From: Cystobasidium ongulense
Taxonomy: Eukaryota > Basidiomycota > Cystobasidiomycetes > Cystobasidiales > Cystobasidiaceae
Assembly (NCBI GenBank): GCA_022835595.1
Contig: BQUP01000009.1
Span: 186,001-250,000 of the forward strand
DNA: 64,000 nt
Direction of reading: 5' to 3'
Part shown: positions 35,752-46,562 of the stretch, one piece after another
Layout: each line of letters opens with the position of its first letter
How positions within the stretch are numbered: position 1 is the stretch's first letter
Made by a program: the position numbers and the translations under genes
The notes under the pieces: model-generated
Database searches by the model: none
Seen by the model: the letters and a program-made list of their open reading frames with translations, nothing else
What the model was told of the DNA's origin: nothing

Positions 35752-37770
35752 ATGGCTCCATCCAGTGCCCAGACGGGGACCTCGTCTTCCGCACCGCTGC
35801 CCAGCTCGTCGAGCCTGCCGCCCGCCAACGCTCATACGCCTCTAGAGTTCTGCGAGCTTCTGAGGGCATACTGGGAGGACCGAAGCAAAGGTAGCCTGGT
35901 GCCAGTTCCTACAGAAGATCCATTCAAAAAGAAAAAGAACAAAGGCAAAGGCAGAGCTATCTCCACTGTTCAGTCTGCAGCTTCTGATAATGCAGATGGC
36001 CAGCAACCGCAACTGCAAAGGAAACGTCTGATACGCGAAGCCAAATCATTCTATATCAAAGTAGACCTTGCAGCTTCTCCATCCTGCGTCAAGCATATAA
36101 ACCTACTACAATCAGATGCATCACTCCGAGAAAAAGTTGAAAAACTCGTCAGTCTCGCTCAGACCTCGTCCTCTAGCACGACTACAGCTCCTACACCTCG
36201 CAAGGATAGTGGCAATATTACACCTTCTCTCTCTGGATCGCCAGCAAAGCTAAACTTTCGTAATGCTCAGCAATTATTACATGCAGAAGCACGTGCAGAG
36301 ACCCTCGAACGAAGAGTGTATCTCCGTGTTCTTCTTTCTCGGACTATAATCCGGTACGTAGAGAAGCATACAGGCTGCAAGTACCTCTACGAAGGCGATA
36401 AAGTGGTTCACTATAAAGAAAAAACCAATGCATACTCGAGAAAGAAGAAAGCGAAATGTATATTCTACTACCAGTGCGCATCTGGAGAATACGAAGAACC
36501 TGTATGTGGGGGGACTATGAGATTAGTAGTAGATCTAGACCTTGGTGATGTCCTAATTCACAACAAGGATGATCAAAGCGATGACCAACATGAAGAGAAT
36601 GGAATGTCATTAGACGAAAGCGAACCTAGCGATGTTGAAGAACAACCAGCCCAAAAGCCTTTCAAAACTCGGCAAAATGGTAGTCTCCCACGAACTCCTG
36701 TCGCTCGTACTTATGGCTCCAGATCGCGCTATTCTAGTCTACTGTCGAGCATATCACTATCATCACGCTCTACCAGACTGAGCAGCGGTACAGCAAGAGC
36801 TTCCGCTGCTCACCCGTCCACATCCCTCTTGAGTTCCACTTCGACCCTCCCACCTTTTGTAGTCGCATTGCGTCTCACCCACGTCAAAAGGCATCAAGAA
36901 CCCTATGCAATACTACGCGCAAAGTGCAAAGAAAGTCGATTGCAAGGACAAGCTAAGTTAGGCCAGATAGAGCAGAAGATGATTCTACTCCAGGAGGAAT
37001 TTCAAAGATTGCGAAGGTTGCAAGAGGACAAGGACGATTTATATGAGAGGGGCGTTGACAAATTATGGAATAAGGTCAAAAGGGCAATCACACCGAGCGA
37101 CAGTGAGGAGAGCGATGAGGACGATACCAGTGCCGCAGAAGGTCAAAGTGTTGCAGATGGTGAGATTGCTGTTGATCAAGAGGATGATGCCCAAACTTCA
37201 GAGAATACGGAAATGGAAGAAGATAGTCCGAATGAGAGCTCCAAAGAATGGACTGCAAGTGAAGAGGAAGTAATCATATCAAAGGACACAGTCAGGACGA
37301 GGTCGAAGCAAGACAAGATTAATCAAGAGACAGGTGAAAATTCGAGTCGAATTGAAGAAGTATCGCAAGTCTCTAAGCCTATCGAATTCGAGCCCCTTCC
37401 GAGAACCAGTCGTTCCGCGAAAGTCATAGCCGTCAGGGACGTCGAGTCCATATCAAGTTCTTCTGAGGATGAAGAAGTCCAACAGCAATCCACTACCAAC
37501 CCATCTCGCACTCTCAAATCCACAGCCAAAGTAGTTCGCGAAGTGAAAAGTACATCACCGTCAAATGATGAAACAGACTATTCGGAGCCTGAGCAACCGG
37601 TCTCTGCAAGCGCGAAAAGGAAGAGGAACTCAGACAAGGAAGCAGAAGTAGTGAGGGGTGCTGGTAGAAGTAAAGGAGCAGCTTCTGGTCCGAGTAGAGG
37701 CTCTGCTAGAGCGACAAGGAGTCGTCCCACTGTGATTGGAGGCGGTGGAAGGGGCCGTAGAGGGAAATAG
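35752..37770 (+). CDS. unrecognised nuclear-type protein, 672 aa, possible Cys-rich fold
   Basis: This is a single open frame from MAPSSAQTG at 35752; an in-frame ATG at 35659 exists, but its codons look like leader. After a Ser/Pro start comes an ordered piece with FCELLRAYWEDRSKGSLVPV. At about residues 204-255 a Cys-containing block runs YVEKHTGCKYLYEGDKVVHY then C-x5-C-x8-C ending CGGTMRLVVDLDLGDV. That spacing, with a Cys-Gly-Gly then hydrophobic strand, recalls FLYWCH/WRKY-like zinc folds, but I only see a resemblance. A segment ALRLTHVKRHQEPYAILRAK could pair with it. A charged helix (about 396-436) looks like a coiled coil. The rest is Ser/Glu-rich with a C-terminal Arg/Gly-rich tail (GGGGRGRRGK). 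Function is not known to me. Confidence 0.7.
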   Translation: MAPSSAQTGTSSSAPLPSSSSLPPANAHTPLEFCELLRAYWEDRSKGSLVPVPTEDPFKKKKNKGKGRAISTVQSAASDNADGQQPQLQRKRLIREAKSFYIKVDLAASPSCVKHINLLQSDASLREKVEKLVSLAQTSSSSTTTAPTPRKDSGNITPSLSGSPAKLNFRNAQQLLHAEARAETLERRVYLRVLLSRTIIRYVEKHTGCKYLYEGDKVVHYKEKTNAYSRKKKAKCIFYYQCASGEYEEPVCGGTMRLVVDLDLGDVLIHNKDDQSDDQHEENGMSLDESEPSDVEEQPAQKPFKTRQNGSLPRTPVARTYGSRSRYSSLLSSISLSSRSTRLSSGTARASAAHPSTSLLSSTSTLPPFVVALRLTHVKRHQEPYAILRAKCKESRLQGQAKLGQIEQKMILLQEEFQRLRRLQEDKDDLYERGVDKLWNKVKRAITPSDSEESDEDDTSAAEGQSVADGEIAVDQEDDAQTSENTEMEEDSPNESSKEWTASEEEVIISKDTVRTRSKQDKINQETGENSSRIEEVSQVSKPIEFEPLPRTSRSAKVIAVRDVESISSSSEDEEVQQQSTTNPSRTLKSTAKVVREVKSTSPSNDETDYSEPEQPVSASAKRKRNSDKEAEVVRGAGRSKGAASGPSRGSARATRSRPTVIGGGGRGRRGK

Positions 37771-37974
37771 TTCATGCCATTCATTAAGACATTGAAATCG
37801 TTGTACTATACAGAGTTACCTGGATCGATGCTTAGGGTGCATTCTAGTCGGCAGGGTATCCCAAACTTGTCCGCTACCAAACTTGCCACCAAAGTATTTG
37901 TGCTTGACCAGCCTGCATGCGAGGCCCTGTTGCCTTGCACCTGGACCATTCAACCTTTTCGAATAATCGCAACG

Positions 37975-38704
37975 ATGCCTCCGTAAGCTGTGAACTATCT
38001 TCTGGATGCATGTCAATTACATCGGTCTGATTCTGTCTCGATGCAATTCACCGGTTTATGGTAACAGGAAAGCAGCACCTCCAGCTTCGGCTGCGTCAAA
38101 GGGCAAAGGCAAGGAAGAGGCAAGCACAGCTACAAGCAGCAGCAACAGTAACAGCAATACAACATCAAGCACCAGTACCAGCACCAATGCTACATCTGCG
38201 TCTACAGCGTCGGCGAATGCAGGTGCCGCTGCACAACGCAGACAACCCATCGGCAAAGTGATACACTATTTCGCAGATAATCAAAGTCAAGGATACGATG
38301 GCAATGCATTCCAAGAGGCCTACAAGACGCAGATACTAGCAAAGGTCCAGGAACTGCAGGATGCGAAACAGGACGAAAAGGCTGAGGGCGACGAGTTGGA
38401 TGTATCAGATGATGATCTGCAAGCTTTGGTGAGTGCCTTTAACAGCCCAAGGCAGTGTAGCTCAGCAAGAGTATCAGATTGGGCGATGGACACGTTGTTG
38501 ACACTCCTTTATACTCTGCAGATGTCTCTCACTGGCTTGAAGAAGGATGCAGCGAGGGAGTACTTCCAGAAGGCCAAGTCTACCAAAGTGGAAGATGCAT
38601 GCCGGGCCTATCTGCATCCAGAGAACTACACGACGACCAAATCCAACGCAGTGACGGATGGAAAAGTCAATGGGTCAGGGAGTGTCGTGCCTGCTGCTGC
38701 ATGA
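37975..38704 (+). CDS. unrecognised small protein, 183 aa, with 8-nt first exon
   Basis: Exons 37975-37982, 38068-38428 and 38522-38704 give 183 codons starting MPPKAAPPASAASKGKG. A Ser/Thr/Asn-rich low-complexity stretch is followed by an ordered part (about residues 75-165): GKVIHYFADNQSQGYDGNAF, AYKTQILAKVQELQDAK, then LMSLTGLKKDAAREYFQKAK. The helix-rich C-terminus looks like a compact bundle, but I recognise no family. The first exon holds only the start codon and five more bases, so ATG choice depends on the intron at 37983-38067, which has GTAAGC and AACAG ends. Reading without that intron would start later and lose the MPPKAAPP head. Confidence 0.7.
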
Positions 38705-39337
38705 GCAGCTTCATAACGCAATATACACATCTTAAGCACTTCATGATCGGACCCATATTGGCTATGACAATAACTCGAGCAGATCTCAACCGCTAAAACA
38801 GCTTTACAACGCCATATCATTGGGGGCTGGTTCTTCTCTGCACGTAATTCTTCAGGTCTAAAGTTCTCCATGGCCACTGTAGGACGCGTACAGTCGATCT
38901 AAACCTGGACTAACAACAAGGATGAGCGAACTACCTGCTACAAGGCTCCTGCTAGCTATACAGCTATGTCTGACCTGCGAGAGAGTGCTGCGCGTGTACG
39001 GTAATATACCATACTTTTGGAAGCCACGCTTCCGCACTCTCAGACGCCTTTCCGACGTGCTATGTCCAAACTCTGAACAATGTTTGGTCTTCAGGGGGCT
39101 CGGTCAGGCTGGCCGTGTCCTGTAGCAATGAAATTCAACCCCCGGAATGAGCATATCTACTCTTCTGAGGTCTGCCCAGCTGAAGTTGTTGACGCAGGCC
39201 GTGCTGCCATCTACCTAGGCTCTGCCTCGCACAGTCGGCTGATCCTTCTTGGGCTGTTAGACTGTCATGTCTTCGGCTATTCGATGTATTGCCTAGCTAG
39301 CGTGATATGTTCGTCCAGAAGGCTGTATGTAACATAT
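38705..39337. other. intergenic, convergent genes
   Basis: 633 bases between convergent genes. Short plus-strand frames at 38922-39125 and 39080-39352 have no support. Nothing else seen. Confidence 0.4.
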
Positions 39338-40103
39338 TCAGGTAGCACGTAATTTGGCTTGCGGTAATGCGCTGTCCTCCAGTAGGCGCCAGGTACGCTG
39401 TGGCAGTCGCATCACAGTGACGATGAACAGCAACACGGGCAAAAGAGCTAGCAGGCTGGACGCTGTCTCAGGAATAAACCCTAGGTACACCTTTTCAAGC
39501 GTGACGTTGAATGGCAACACGACGATGCCTGCTGGATGTGTTTTTGGTCGTACTACGGAGCCGCGATCTGCCAGTATCTGTAGCCAGAATTGATGGGGCT
39601 CCTTTATGTAGAGGCCTAGCTTTATCTCGGCTGCAACCTTCAGAAGGGAACAAGGTGAGGAGTCAGTTAATCAGTTAATTGATAAGCGAGCTGCACGTGC
39701 GAGAGCGCGTACAGAAGCCGGCCAGGAGACTCGGACCATGTAAGTGGAGAGCAGGATGCTGCGTAGAGTCAAGGGTATCCATTGGTATTCCTTGTTGTCA
39801 TGACTCTTAGGACCGAATTCTAGAGGGATCCACTTCTCCACGTATGACGAGTTGGGTTTACCGTCGTCGAAGCTTGCAGATAAGCTCAAGGGCTGCGAGA
39901 TCCTCAGCGTGTGACTTTGTCTAACATCAGTCACCATTACATCAAATCGTATGTGCTATTCGAGCACACCTCTTGGTCAGGTCTGCGTGAGCTCGCGGCA
40001 GTTCCTGGATTTGGGCAGCATTAAAGACCAGAATTTCGGTGTTCGCCAATGCCAGTGCTGCAGAGGCACACATAGCCAGTATAGATCTTGCTATAATTCT
40101 CAT
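39338..40103 (-). CDS. Pga1-like ER membrane protein (GPI-mannosyltransferase II partner), 213 aa
   Basis: Exons 40103-39970, 39920-39713 and 39637-39338 give 213 codons. The start at 40103 encodes a signal peptide, MRIIARSILAMCASAALALA, followed by NTEILVF, the short strand that typifies yeast Pga1. The middle part carries NSSYVEKWIPLEFGP and YMVRVSWPASVAAEIKLGLY. After VLPFNVTLEKVYLGFIPETA one hydrophobic span (SLLALLPVLLFIVTVM) ends the protein with a short tail. This matches Pga1/PIG-X-like architecture: luminal beta-rich domain, then a C-terminal anchor. In yeast Pga1 works with Gpi18 to add the second mannose to GPI anchors. It is head to head with NDK, 165 bases apart. The assignment rests on layout and short motifs only. 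Confidence 0.6.
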
Positions 40104-40268
40104 CCTGTAGCTGCAGATGCTGTACGCTCCATTGGTGCTCTGACCAACGTGATCGCAGCAGAGATGCTCGAAGCTCAAAAGCTCGAAAAGGCTGGCTCTT
40201 TTCTCCTCAACCGCACAAATTCGCAAAGCACGACAACACCCACCACCAAAACAACACTACTACCAACA

Positions 40269-41093
40269 ATGGCTTCCGAACAGACCTACATTATGATCAA
40301 GTGCGTCGTTGCTGCTGTCCTGGCCTGGCTTTTCACTCGCATGATGCGCTGGGCCAAAGCTGAACGTGCAATTTTTTGGGCCTCATCGCTGACTTTCGAA
40401 CCATTGCTCAACAGGCCTGATGGCGTTAACCGTGGACTCGTTGGAGAGATTATCGCACGGTTAGTCTGATTTGCGCCGTGCTTGTCCCTTGAGCTTTGCT
40501 GACGAGACGCTCTTTGACTTTTTTATGCAAAATGACTTCTACGTGCAACGCAACGTGAAATGGCACATACAGATTCGAGAAGCGCGGTTATAAGCTCGTT
40601 GCCCTCAAGATGGTCCAAGCTACCAAGGAGCACCTCGAGAAGCACTACGCTGACCTCTCCAGCAAGTCTTTCTTCCCTGGCCTAGTCAAGTACATGGCTT
40701 CTGGACCAGTCGTCGCTATGGTCTGGGAGGGCAAGGATGTCGTCAAGCAAGGTAGATCCATGCTTGGTAAGTGCTGCTCATGCTCGTATGCTTCCGTAGG
40801 CTTTTCCTGACTTTTTTTGGCACTTTGTGGCGTTTTCTTCTTTTAGGTGCTACCAATCCTCTTGCTTCCGCTCCTGGAACCATCAGAGGAGACTTCTGCA
40901 TCGATGTCGGTAGGAACGTAATTCATGGAAGCGACGCGTATTTAAATTTCCCATCGATTTGAGCATCCCAGAGTTGTACTAACCATCTTTTGCTCCTTGC
41001 AGCGTCGAATCCGCTCAACACGAGATCGGTCTCTGGTTCCCAGAGGGTCTCGCTCAGTACAAGCTCGCCTCCGAGGCTTGGGTTTACGAGTAA
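40269..41093 (+). CDS. YNK1: nucleoside diphosphate kinase, 150 aa
   Basis: Five exons (40269-40300, 40415-40459, 40573-40766, 40847-40937, 41003-41093) give 150 codons, the usual length. The sequence [19 protein letters not shown] opens the fold; [29 protein letters not shown] and the catalytic-histidine motif NVIHGSD (His in NxxHGSD) follow, then [13 protein letters not shown]. The enzyme moves the gamma-phosphate between NTPs and NDPs through a phosphohistidine. All splice joins fall within invariant family sequence, for example IK|PDG, IAR|FEK and GSD|AVES, which fixes the intron edges. Small exons such as 32 and 45 bases are typical for this window. Confidence 0.97.
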
Positions 41094-41698
41094 ATTTGTC
41101 GCGAAAGCACTCTGGCCTTCTAGTTGTGTTCCTGCAAGATTTGAAACATAGTTTTAATTCGGGAGGATCCCAATCCTGGACGGTCATGACTAGCGCATAC
41201 TCGTATACTTACTTTACTACACTAGACTAGTCGCAAAACCATGAAATACATTCACTTTCTATGCTATATGTCTCTCCACTCGCTCGCCTGGCAGAATGCA
41301 GTTCCCTGACTGACAATGAAAATTTTGCTGATTCTGTTCGGACCTTGTTCTAAGCAAGACCACAAACCTGACCAATCTGGAAGTTAAAAAGGTCATTGTA
41401 CTGTGTTCGAATGGTGTTCGATATAGCTGCATAGCGTCTTGCAGGCTCTTACAGCAACGACCCTATGATCAGCTCGATAAGTCTGCCGCGGGTCCGTAAA
41501 AGTTATCACAGTGCACCAGTAATAGTCCTGCAAGAGAAGGTCATCAGTTGTATGCAACGTGTCATGAATATGTTGAGCCGGAGCAGACTTTTGTAACTCT
41601 TCGTTATACCGGCAGGTGTCGGCTTGCCAGGCTTACCGTGTTGCCGATCTCTCCCAACTTGATCTCCAACCAATGCAACACTATAGCGAGTCCTGCAA
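41094..41698. other. intergenic NDK to sirtuin
   Basis: 605 bases of spacer and sirtuin upstream region. I see no gene or repeat. Confidence 0.4.
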
Positions 41699-43144
41699 AT
41701 GGCTTCAAACGACATGTCGAAATTTCATGAAAAGCTACGTCAAGCCAAGAACATAGTAGCAGTCTGCGGGGCGGGTCTGTCGGCTGCTTCTGGTATTCCT
41801 ACTTTTCGAGGTGCCGGTACGTCAAATGCACGTTGATGACCCGATATGCCAGTCAGAGCTAGCTCTGAGATACGCAAATACAGGTGGATTATGGAGGAAG
41901 TACGATGCTATGTCTTTAGCTACTCCTGAAGCTTTCTATGATAATCCGTCAAGATGTTGGGTAAAGGCAATCCATGTTCACTGTTTCTGACAGATCAAGA
42001 ACCTACTGAGTGTTCTCACGGGCACATATACAGGCATTCTACGAGTACAGACGTCGGAAGTACGCTTCCGCAAGGTGATAGCATCCATTCCGCGCTCCTG
42101 CTGACCAGTTGATTGCGATGCCGATAGAGCCGTACAAGCCGAACCGAACGAAGCTCATCGTACTTTATCAAAACTGCTCGATCCAAAGATCCGGAAGAGC
42201 ATCGCACCAGAGTGCACTTCGTTTCATATGATCACGCAAAATGTCGATGGCCTAAGTAGGAAAGCTAATGCCGAAATTTGTGACACGAACCCTGGCGCGA
42301 AATTGCCTTATTATGAGATGCATGGTAGTGTAAGTTGGTCGTTTCCCTTAAGACCGATACGAGTGACGGAGTAGAGCGCGAAATATGCCTCTCGCACGAC
42401 ATTACGGTACTGCTTGGCTTGGTCGCATACGTTACTTATGAGACCAAGATAAGCGATGCAGACGATACAGCGCGAAAGGGGTGTTTGTCACACAGTATCG
42501 CACAGATCACTTGCACTATAACATCTGCTCTATGATACAAGCTTATGCTGAGACATTCATGTGTTCTATCACAGGTGCTTGAACAATTTTGCACCAAGTG
42601 CAAAGCGGTTTCCAGCTTTTCAGAAGATGATCCAATAGTTCCTTCATTGTCGAACATTCTTCAAGAGGTGGAAACAAACGGACCTGAAGCAAATATCTCT
42701 CTGAAAGAATTACCAAGTTGTTCAAAGTGCAGTGGATTACTACGACCGAATGTAGTCTGGTTTGGTGAAATGCCTCGATATTTGGATCTGATTTATCCTG
42801 TATTGAGGAAGACGGACCTGTTACTGGTCGTCGGCACATCAAGTACGGTAAGTCACTGTCATTCGCACTTGCATCCTACTCGGTGAATACTGCTGACCAG
42901 TGTAATTACTTGGATGAAGGTCTATCCTGCGGCTGGCTTTTCTAGCAAGGCCAAGCAAGCCGGTGCTACGGTGGCAGTATTCAACCTTGAGCCTTCAGCT
43001 GGTAGGTGGCACCTATGCATCCTCAACGGTCCTCTCGTCTAGACAGCTGACACAGAACGGCGAAAAATAACAGGAGACGACGAAGCCGACTTTGTCTTCT
43101 ATGGTCCATGTGAAAGGTCACTCCCTGAAGCGCTCGCACGGTGA
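41699..43144 (+). CDS. SIRT5-type (class III) NAD-dependent protein deacylase, 282 aa
   Basis: Seven exons (41699-41816, 41884-41960, 42034-42059, 42128-42329, 42575-42847, 42920-43001, 43074-43144) give 282 codons. The sirtuin core is complete: [20 protein letters not shown] (NAD loop), ITQNVDG, the catalytic His in YYEMHGS, zinc ligands CTKC and CSKC, then [10 protein letters not shown] and [14 protein letters not shown]. Residues AFYEYRRRK contain the Y-x-x-R pair that in SIRT5 binds the acid of succinyl, malonyl or glutaryl lysine, so desuccinylase-like activity is inferred. The short N-terminus suggests cytosol or a weak mitochondrial signal; I see no clear presequence. Confidence 0.93.
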
Positions 43145-43608
43145 CTCGTACAAGGAAAGCGAAGGAGAGGGATGCTGAAGCACATTCAGTAGTGGCCTTA
43201 TAGCTGTACAGTAGCCAGAGAAGCTAGGGTTGTTGATTGCCGCGATGTAAGACTCGCCACCACCGTGGACGACAATTACGACAATCAGCCAAAGCAAAGC
43301 TGGACGAGAGCTTGATGGGAGGTCTGTGCATGTCGTCCTCGAGATGGTCGCATGGCTATGGTGTGCGGGCTCTCTACTGCTCGTACTCGTTCTCCTGCTT
43401 GTTACTGCAGCAGTCAGCCATGCCTTCGACACTGCGCAGCATGAGCTACAGTCGGCGTGAGTTCAAGAAGAAAGACAGCTTTGCATTGCAGAGTCAAACG
43501 CTGAGGGAGCTTCTTGACTTATTGCATTGAAATGCTTGCTCTTGCTTTACAACGATAACCATCCACACACAACTCTCTCATTACACGCATCCCACGCTGG
43601 ATGAACCC
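43145..43608. other. intergenic sirtuin to sulfotransferase
   Basis: 464 bases, no gene seen; probably the promoter of the sulfotransferase. Confidence 0.4.
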
Positions 43609-45300
43609 ATGGACCACCAACGCTCTGCAAGCTCAGCCAGCGCGGCCAGCAGCAGCCACGGCGGCAGTGGCATGAAGCGCTCGGCACGCCTGGAGCGCAA
43701 GACCTGGATCATGGCACTCGGCATATTCACCGCAGTCGTCCTCGTCACTGGCTCTGCGCCATACTATCTCTCGACAGGAAGCTTCGTCGTGCCAGGCTCA
43801 TCCTCTTCAAAGTCCAGCAGCAAGGCAGATAGCGCGCAAAAAGCAATCTTCTCGCAAAAGCACGTCAACGAAACATGGGAGGACGAATTGAGATACTCTT
43901 TGGGCATTGAGAAGTGCATCAAACCTGAAGCGAAGTAAGTTCACCTTCTTGTCCTGCGTGTGTGAAGCTCCATCGGCGTGGCTTCTCTCGGTGTGGCAAA
44001 TAGTGAAGCTCAGGGCAATAAGCTGATGGCGCTCATGTGAAACAGAGGTTATCATCCCAACAAAGACCTGCCCTGGACTGTATTCACCAGCTTCCCACGC
44101 TCTGGAAATACCCACTTGCGAAACCTCGTAGAGCAATCATCGGGGTAGGAGCTTCTTCAATTAAGTTATAGCAGCAATACACCCTAGCTGACAGTGTCCA
44201 ACTTCTACCAGCTTCTACACATCATCCATTGTATGTGATGACCCGGACCTCGAGAAATACTTGTGAGTCGCGTCCTTTACGCCTGCAGCTCGGTGCATCC
44301 TGCAAATACACGTACTGATGCCATGCCTATCACTTTGGTCTACAACAGCCCAGGAGAATGCAATCCAAACAATCGATTCTTGCTCAAAGCACACTTCCCA
44401 GTCTTCCAACATGAACCATTAGAAGAGACTTCAAAAGAATATCTGGATTGGTGGAGGAAATACGATAAAGTATTATGGGTTCAACGTAATCCCTTTGATG
44501 CTATTTTCTCACTATGGAATATGATGGAAATGCTCGAATCGTTTCAAAGAGGTGATAATCTGGTAGGCCGCTTCACTTACAACGCTAGATAGGAAGAATC
44601 TGATCTTTGAACCGTAATCCTCGATTCCGAACGTTCAGCACGAAGCTCGTGTAGCTTTGCCTGGTGGAAAGCTATCGTGGGACAACGAAAAGCACAGGAC
44701 GAAGGTCTTCCATCTGAGTAAGTCACCTCAATCTTACTGAACACGCGGCCTACTTGATGGTAGCTAATTTTCATTCTTTGATGCAGTTTATATGTAAATA
44801 TCGACTGAAAGCAAGACAGCTAGCCTCGTTCAACGCTAATCGTGTTCTTTCTCTTCTACTAGGTATCAGCAGCATTTCTGGTATTGGAAACGCGTGCCAC
44901 TGGCCACGCATCACGTTCTCTATGAAGACCTTCTCGGCTCGAACTCACTCCCTACACTCATGGGGTAGGTTCATTCAATCGATCTTTTCATTTCCCCTAC
45001 TACAAACAGGCTAACGCGCAAACGCTTTACTTTACCTCGCTCAGCATTCTTCACTTCCTCCTTCCACAAGAAGAAAGACCACCATTATGGCGTATAATTT
45101 GCGCTGATGAAATAGGAAGTGCATACAAAGGAAAAACATCAGGTCCTTTTTACGCTTATTCTAAATTCGATACGAAATTACAAGATCATATACTCAAAGA
45201 ATTAGCTCAACCTTGGTGTTCGGCTGGTTATGATAGATTAATGTTTGAGAAATTAGGTAAAAAACCTTTGGATTGTCACAAGGTTGATCTTATGAAGTAA
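43609..45300 (+). CDS. type II membrane sulfotransferase-like protein, about eight exons
   Basis: The start at 43609 gives a Ser-rich cytosolic head, then a membrane span (IMALGIFTAVVLVTGSAPYYL, about residues 34-54) and a Ser-rich stem, the layout of a Golgi type II enzyme. At about 123-130 the PAPS 5'-phosphosulfate loop reads TSFPRSGNTHLRN. The 3'-phosphate motif is KVLWVQRNPFDAIFSLW (exon from about 44349). Later exons carry FAWWKAIVGQRKAQ, a YQQHFWYWKRVPLATHHVLY block and VLYEDLLGS, as in sulfotransferases. The last exon (about 45047-45300) ends WCSAGYDRLMFEKLGKKPLD and a short tail. Acceptor glycan or protein cannot be inferred. The best-supported joins are 43934|44046 and those around the two PAPS motifs; the joins between 44570 and 45050 are by eye. 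Confidence 0.8.
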
Positions 45301-45848
45301 AATAGAGTTGGTATTCGAAAAGAGGCGTGACTCTGCTTCTTGACTAGTAGTATGGCAGTCTATTTATCCGCTCTGGTATCGCATGTAATATTAAGTATGG
45401 ACTACTGTATGGCTCATGCTATCAAAACAGTACTTTTCAGTCACGTTCAGCCCTCATTCACTGACATGTATCTTAGACAAGACCGTCAAAGAAATAGTCG
45501 AAACGCAAGGCTTCACAATCAAGGTATATTGTACGGCATGAATTCAAACTAGAAAGTGCCTTTTAAAATCAATGAGGCTTGCAGAAGTCATGCTAAATCA
45601 AATTTCAATGCTGGTAAAGGATACAGAAGAAAGAACACATTCATGTAAGTGCAACATACATTGTCTAGAGGTATACCGTATTTATGTAGGTGAGACTAAA
45701 AGGGAAAAGGGAAAAGGGAGGGGGACATTGGTTGACCGGGTCGGTCTCTATTCTTCATCCGACACTAAGGATTATGAAGAACTGGGTATCTGCAGAAATT
45801 ACACCACGTACGCGTAACGCTCGCGTATAGCGAGTGAATGGCTTCCTC
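45301..45848. other. intergenic before the small membrane-protein array
   Basis: 548 bases of AT-rich spacer. A short inverted repeat, CTCGC/GCGAG at 45820-45834, lies just past the 3' end of the first array gene and may act in 3'-end formation; it is too short to call. Nothing else seen. Confidence 0.35.
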
Positions 45849-46175
45849 CTAACTCCATGGTCGGTTCCTTTCTGCTTCTGCTTCTGCTTCTCTTTTTCTT
45901 TTCTTTTTTTCTTTGCGCTTGCGCCAGAAGCACAGGCCGATTCCCGCTAAGACGAGTATGACGATGCCCACCGCGATACCGGCAGTTGCTTCGGGTGACA
46001 GATTTGGATTGTGGTCATTCACGACCCCCTTGAATTTATTTGTTATGCCTTCAACGGTACCTTGGTCATCGGAGGATGAATTCGGTCCGGCGTCGGCCAA
46101 TGTCATTCGGCAAAGTACCGCAAGTAGGAGGATGACATCGGGTCTGGCAGGATACTTGAAGCCGATCTCTGTCAT
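45849..46175 (-). CDS. small signal-peptide/single-span membrane protein, array member 1, 108 aa
   Basis: A signal peptide (VILLLAVLCRMTLADA, cut near residue 28) is followed by a short polar ectodomain of about 35 residues. One span (about 63-84, AGIAVGIVILVLAGIGLCFW) leads to a strongly basic Lys/Arg/Glu tail (KRKEKKKRKREAEAEAER). This is a type I topology by inference. I recognise no family. The start lies in the array-wide context GGCAGG..CCTT, about 30 bases before ATGACA. The upstream block at 46270-46565 is nearly copied at 48332-48530. Single exon. Confidence 0.6.
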   Translation of the reverse strand: MTEIGFKYPARPDVILLLAVLCRMTLADAGPNSSSDDQGTVEGITNKFKGVVNDHNPNLSPEATAGIAVGIVILVLAGIGLCFWRKRKEKKKRKREAEAEAERNRPWS

Positions 46176-46365
46176 TGCTAAGGTGTGATGGGTTGATACA
46201 AGGTCCTGCCTTTAACGAATCGTATGTTTGTTGATGGATGATCTGAGCTTCTTTGAATACTGATTTGGGGTTCAAGAGAGGAGAAAGCAACCTGGACGAG
46301 TCCGCGAGGAAATGGGGACTAGCAGATGAGCCATTCGAGATAACCAGGCAGAAAGGGAGGCAAAG

Positions 46366-46562
46366 GGCGATGCTGTCGAAGTGGCTTGCGGCCGCACCCT
46401 CTGCTCCAGTCCGAAAACACTGTGGCGAATTTTACAGAAGAGAGATAGTCTTCAGGAGATAACGGCTAAGAAAGGAAAGGTTGTTGGAATATACAGTAGA
46501 TGAGGTACCACCGTGTCTTGACAAATCCCTTCAAGGGAGGGGCCAAAGATCAGTCAAGTCGC
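46366..46562 (-). promoter_or_regulatory. array upstream block, copy P1
   Basis: This 197-base block lies about 190 bases upstream of array member 1 and is nearly identical by eye to 48332-48530. Its core CGATGCTGTCGAAGTGGC with following GC-rich and TCTGCTCC segments recurs in weaker form before members 2 and 3. It looks like a shared promoter module; the bound factor is unknown. Confidence 0.55.

Noticed and set aside
38922-39352. Two short plus-strand frames between convergent genes
   Set aside because: No motif, poor splice context and they overlap the 3' end of the Pga1-like gene.
45820-45834. Inverted repeat CTCGC/GCGAG
   Set aside because: Five-base arms are common by chance; no further terminator features in a eukaryotic setting.
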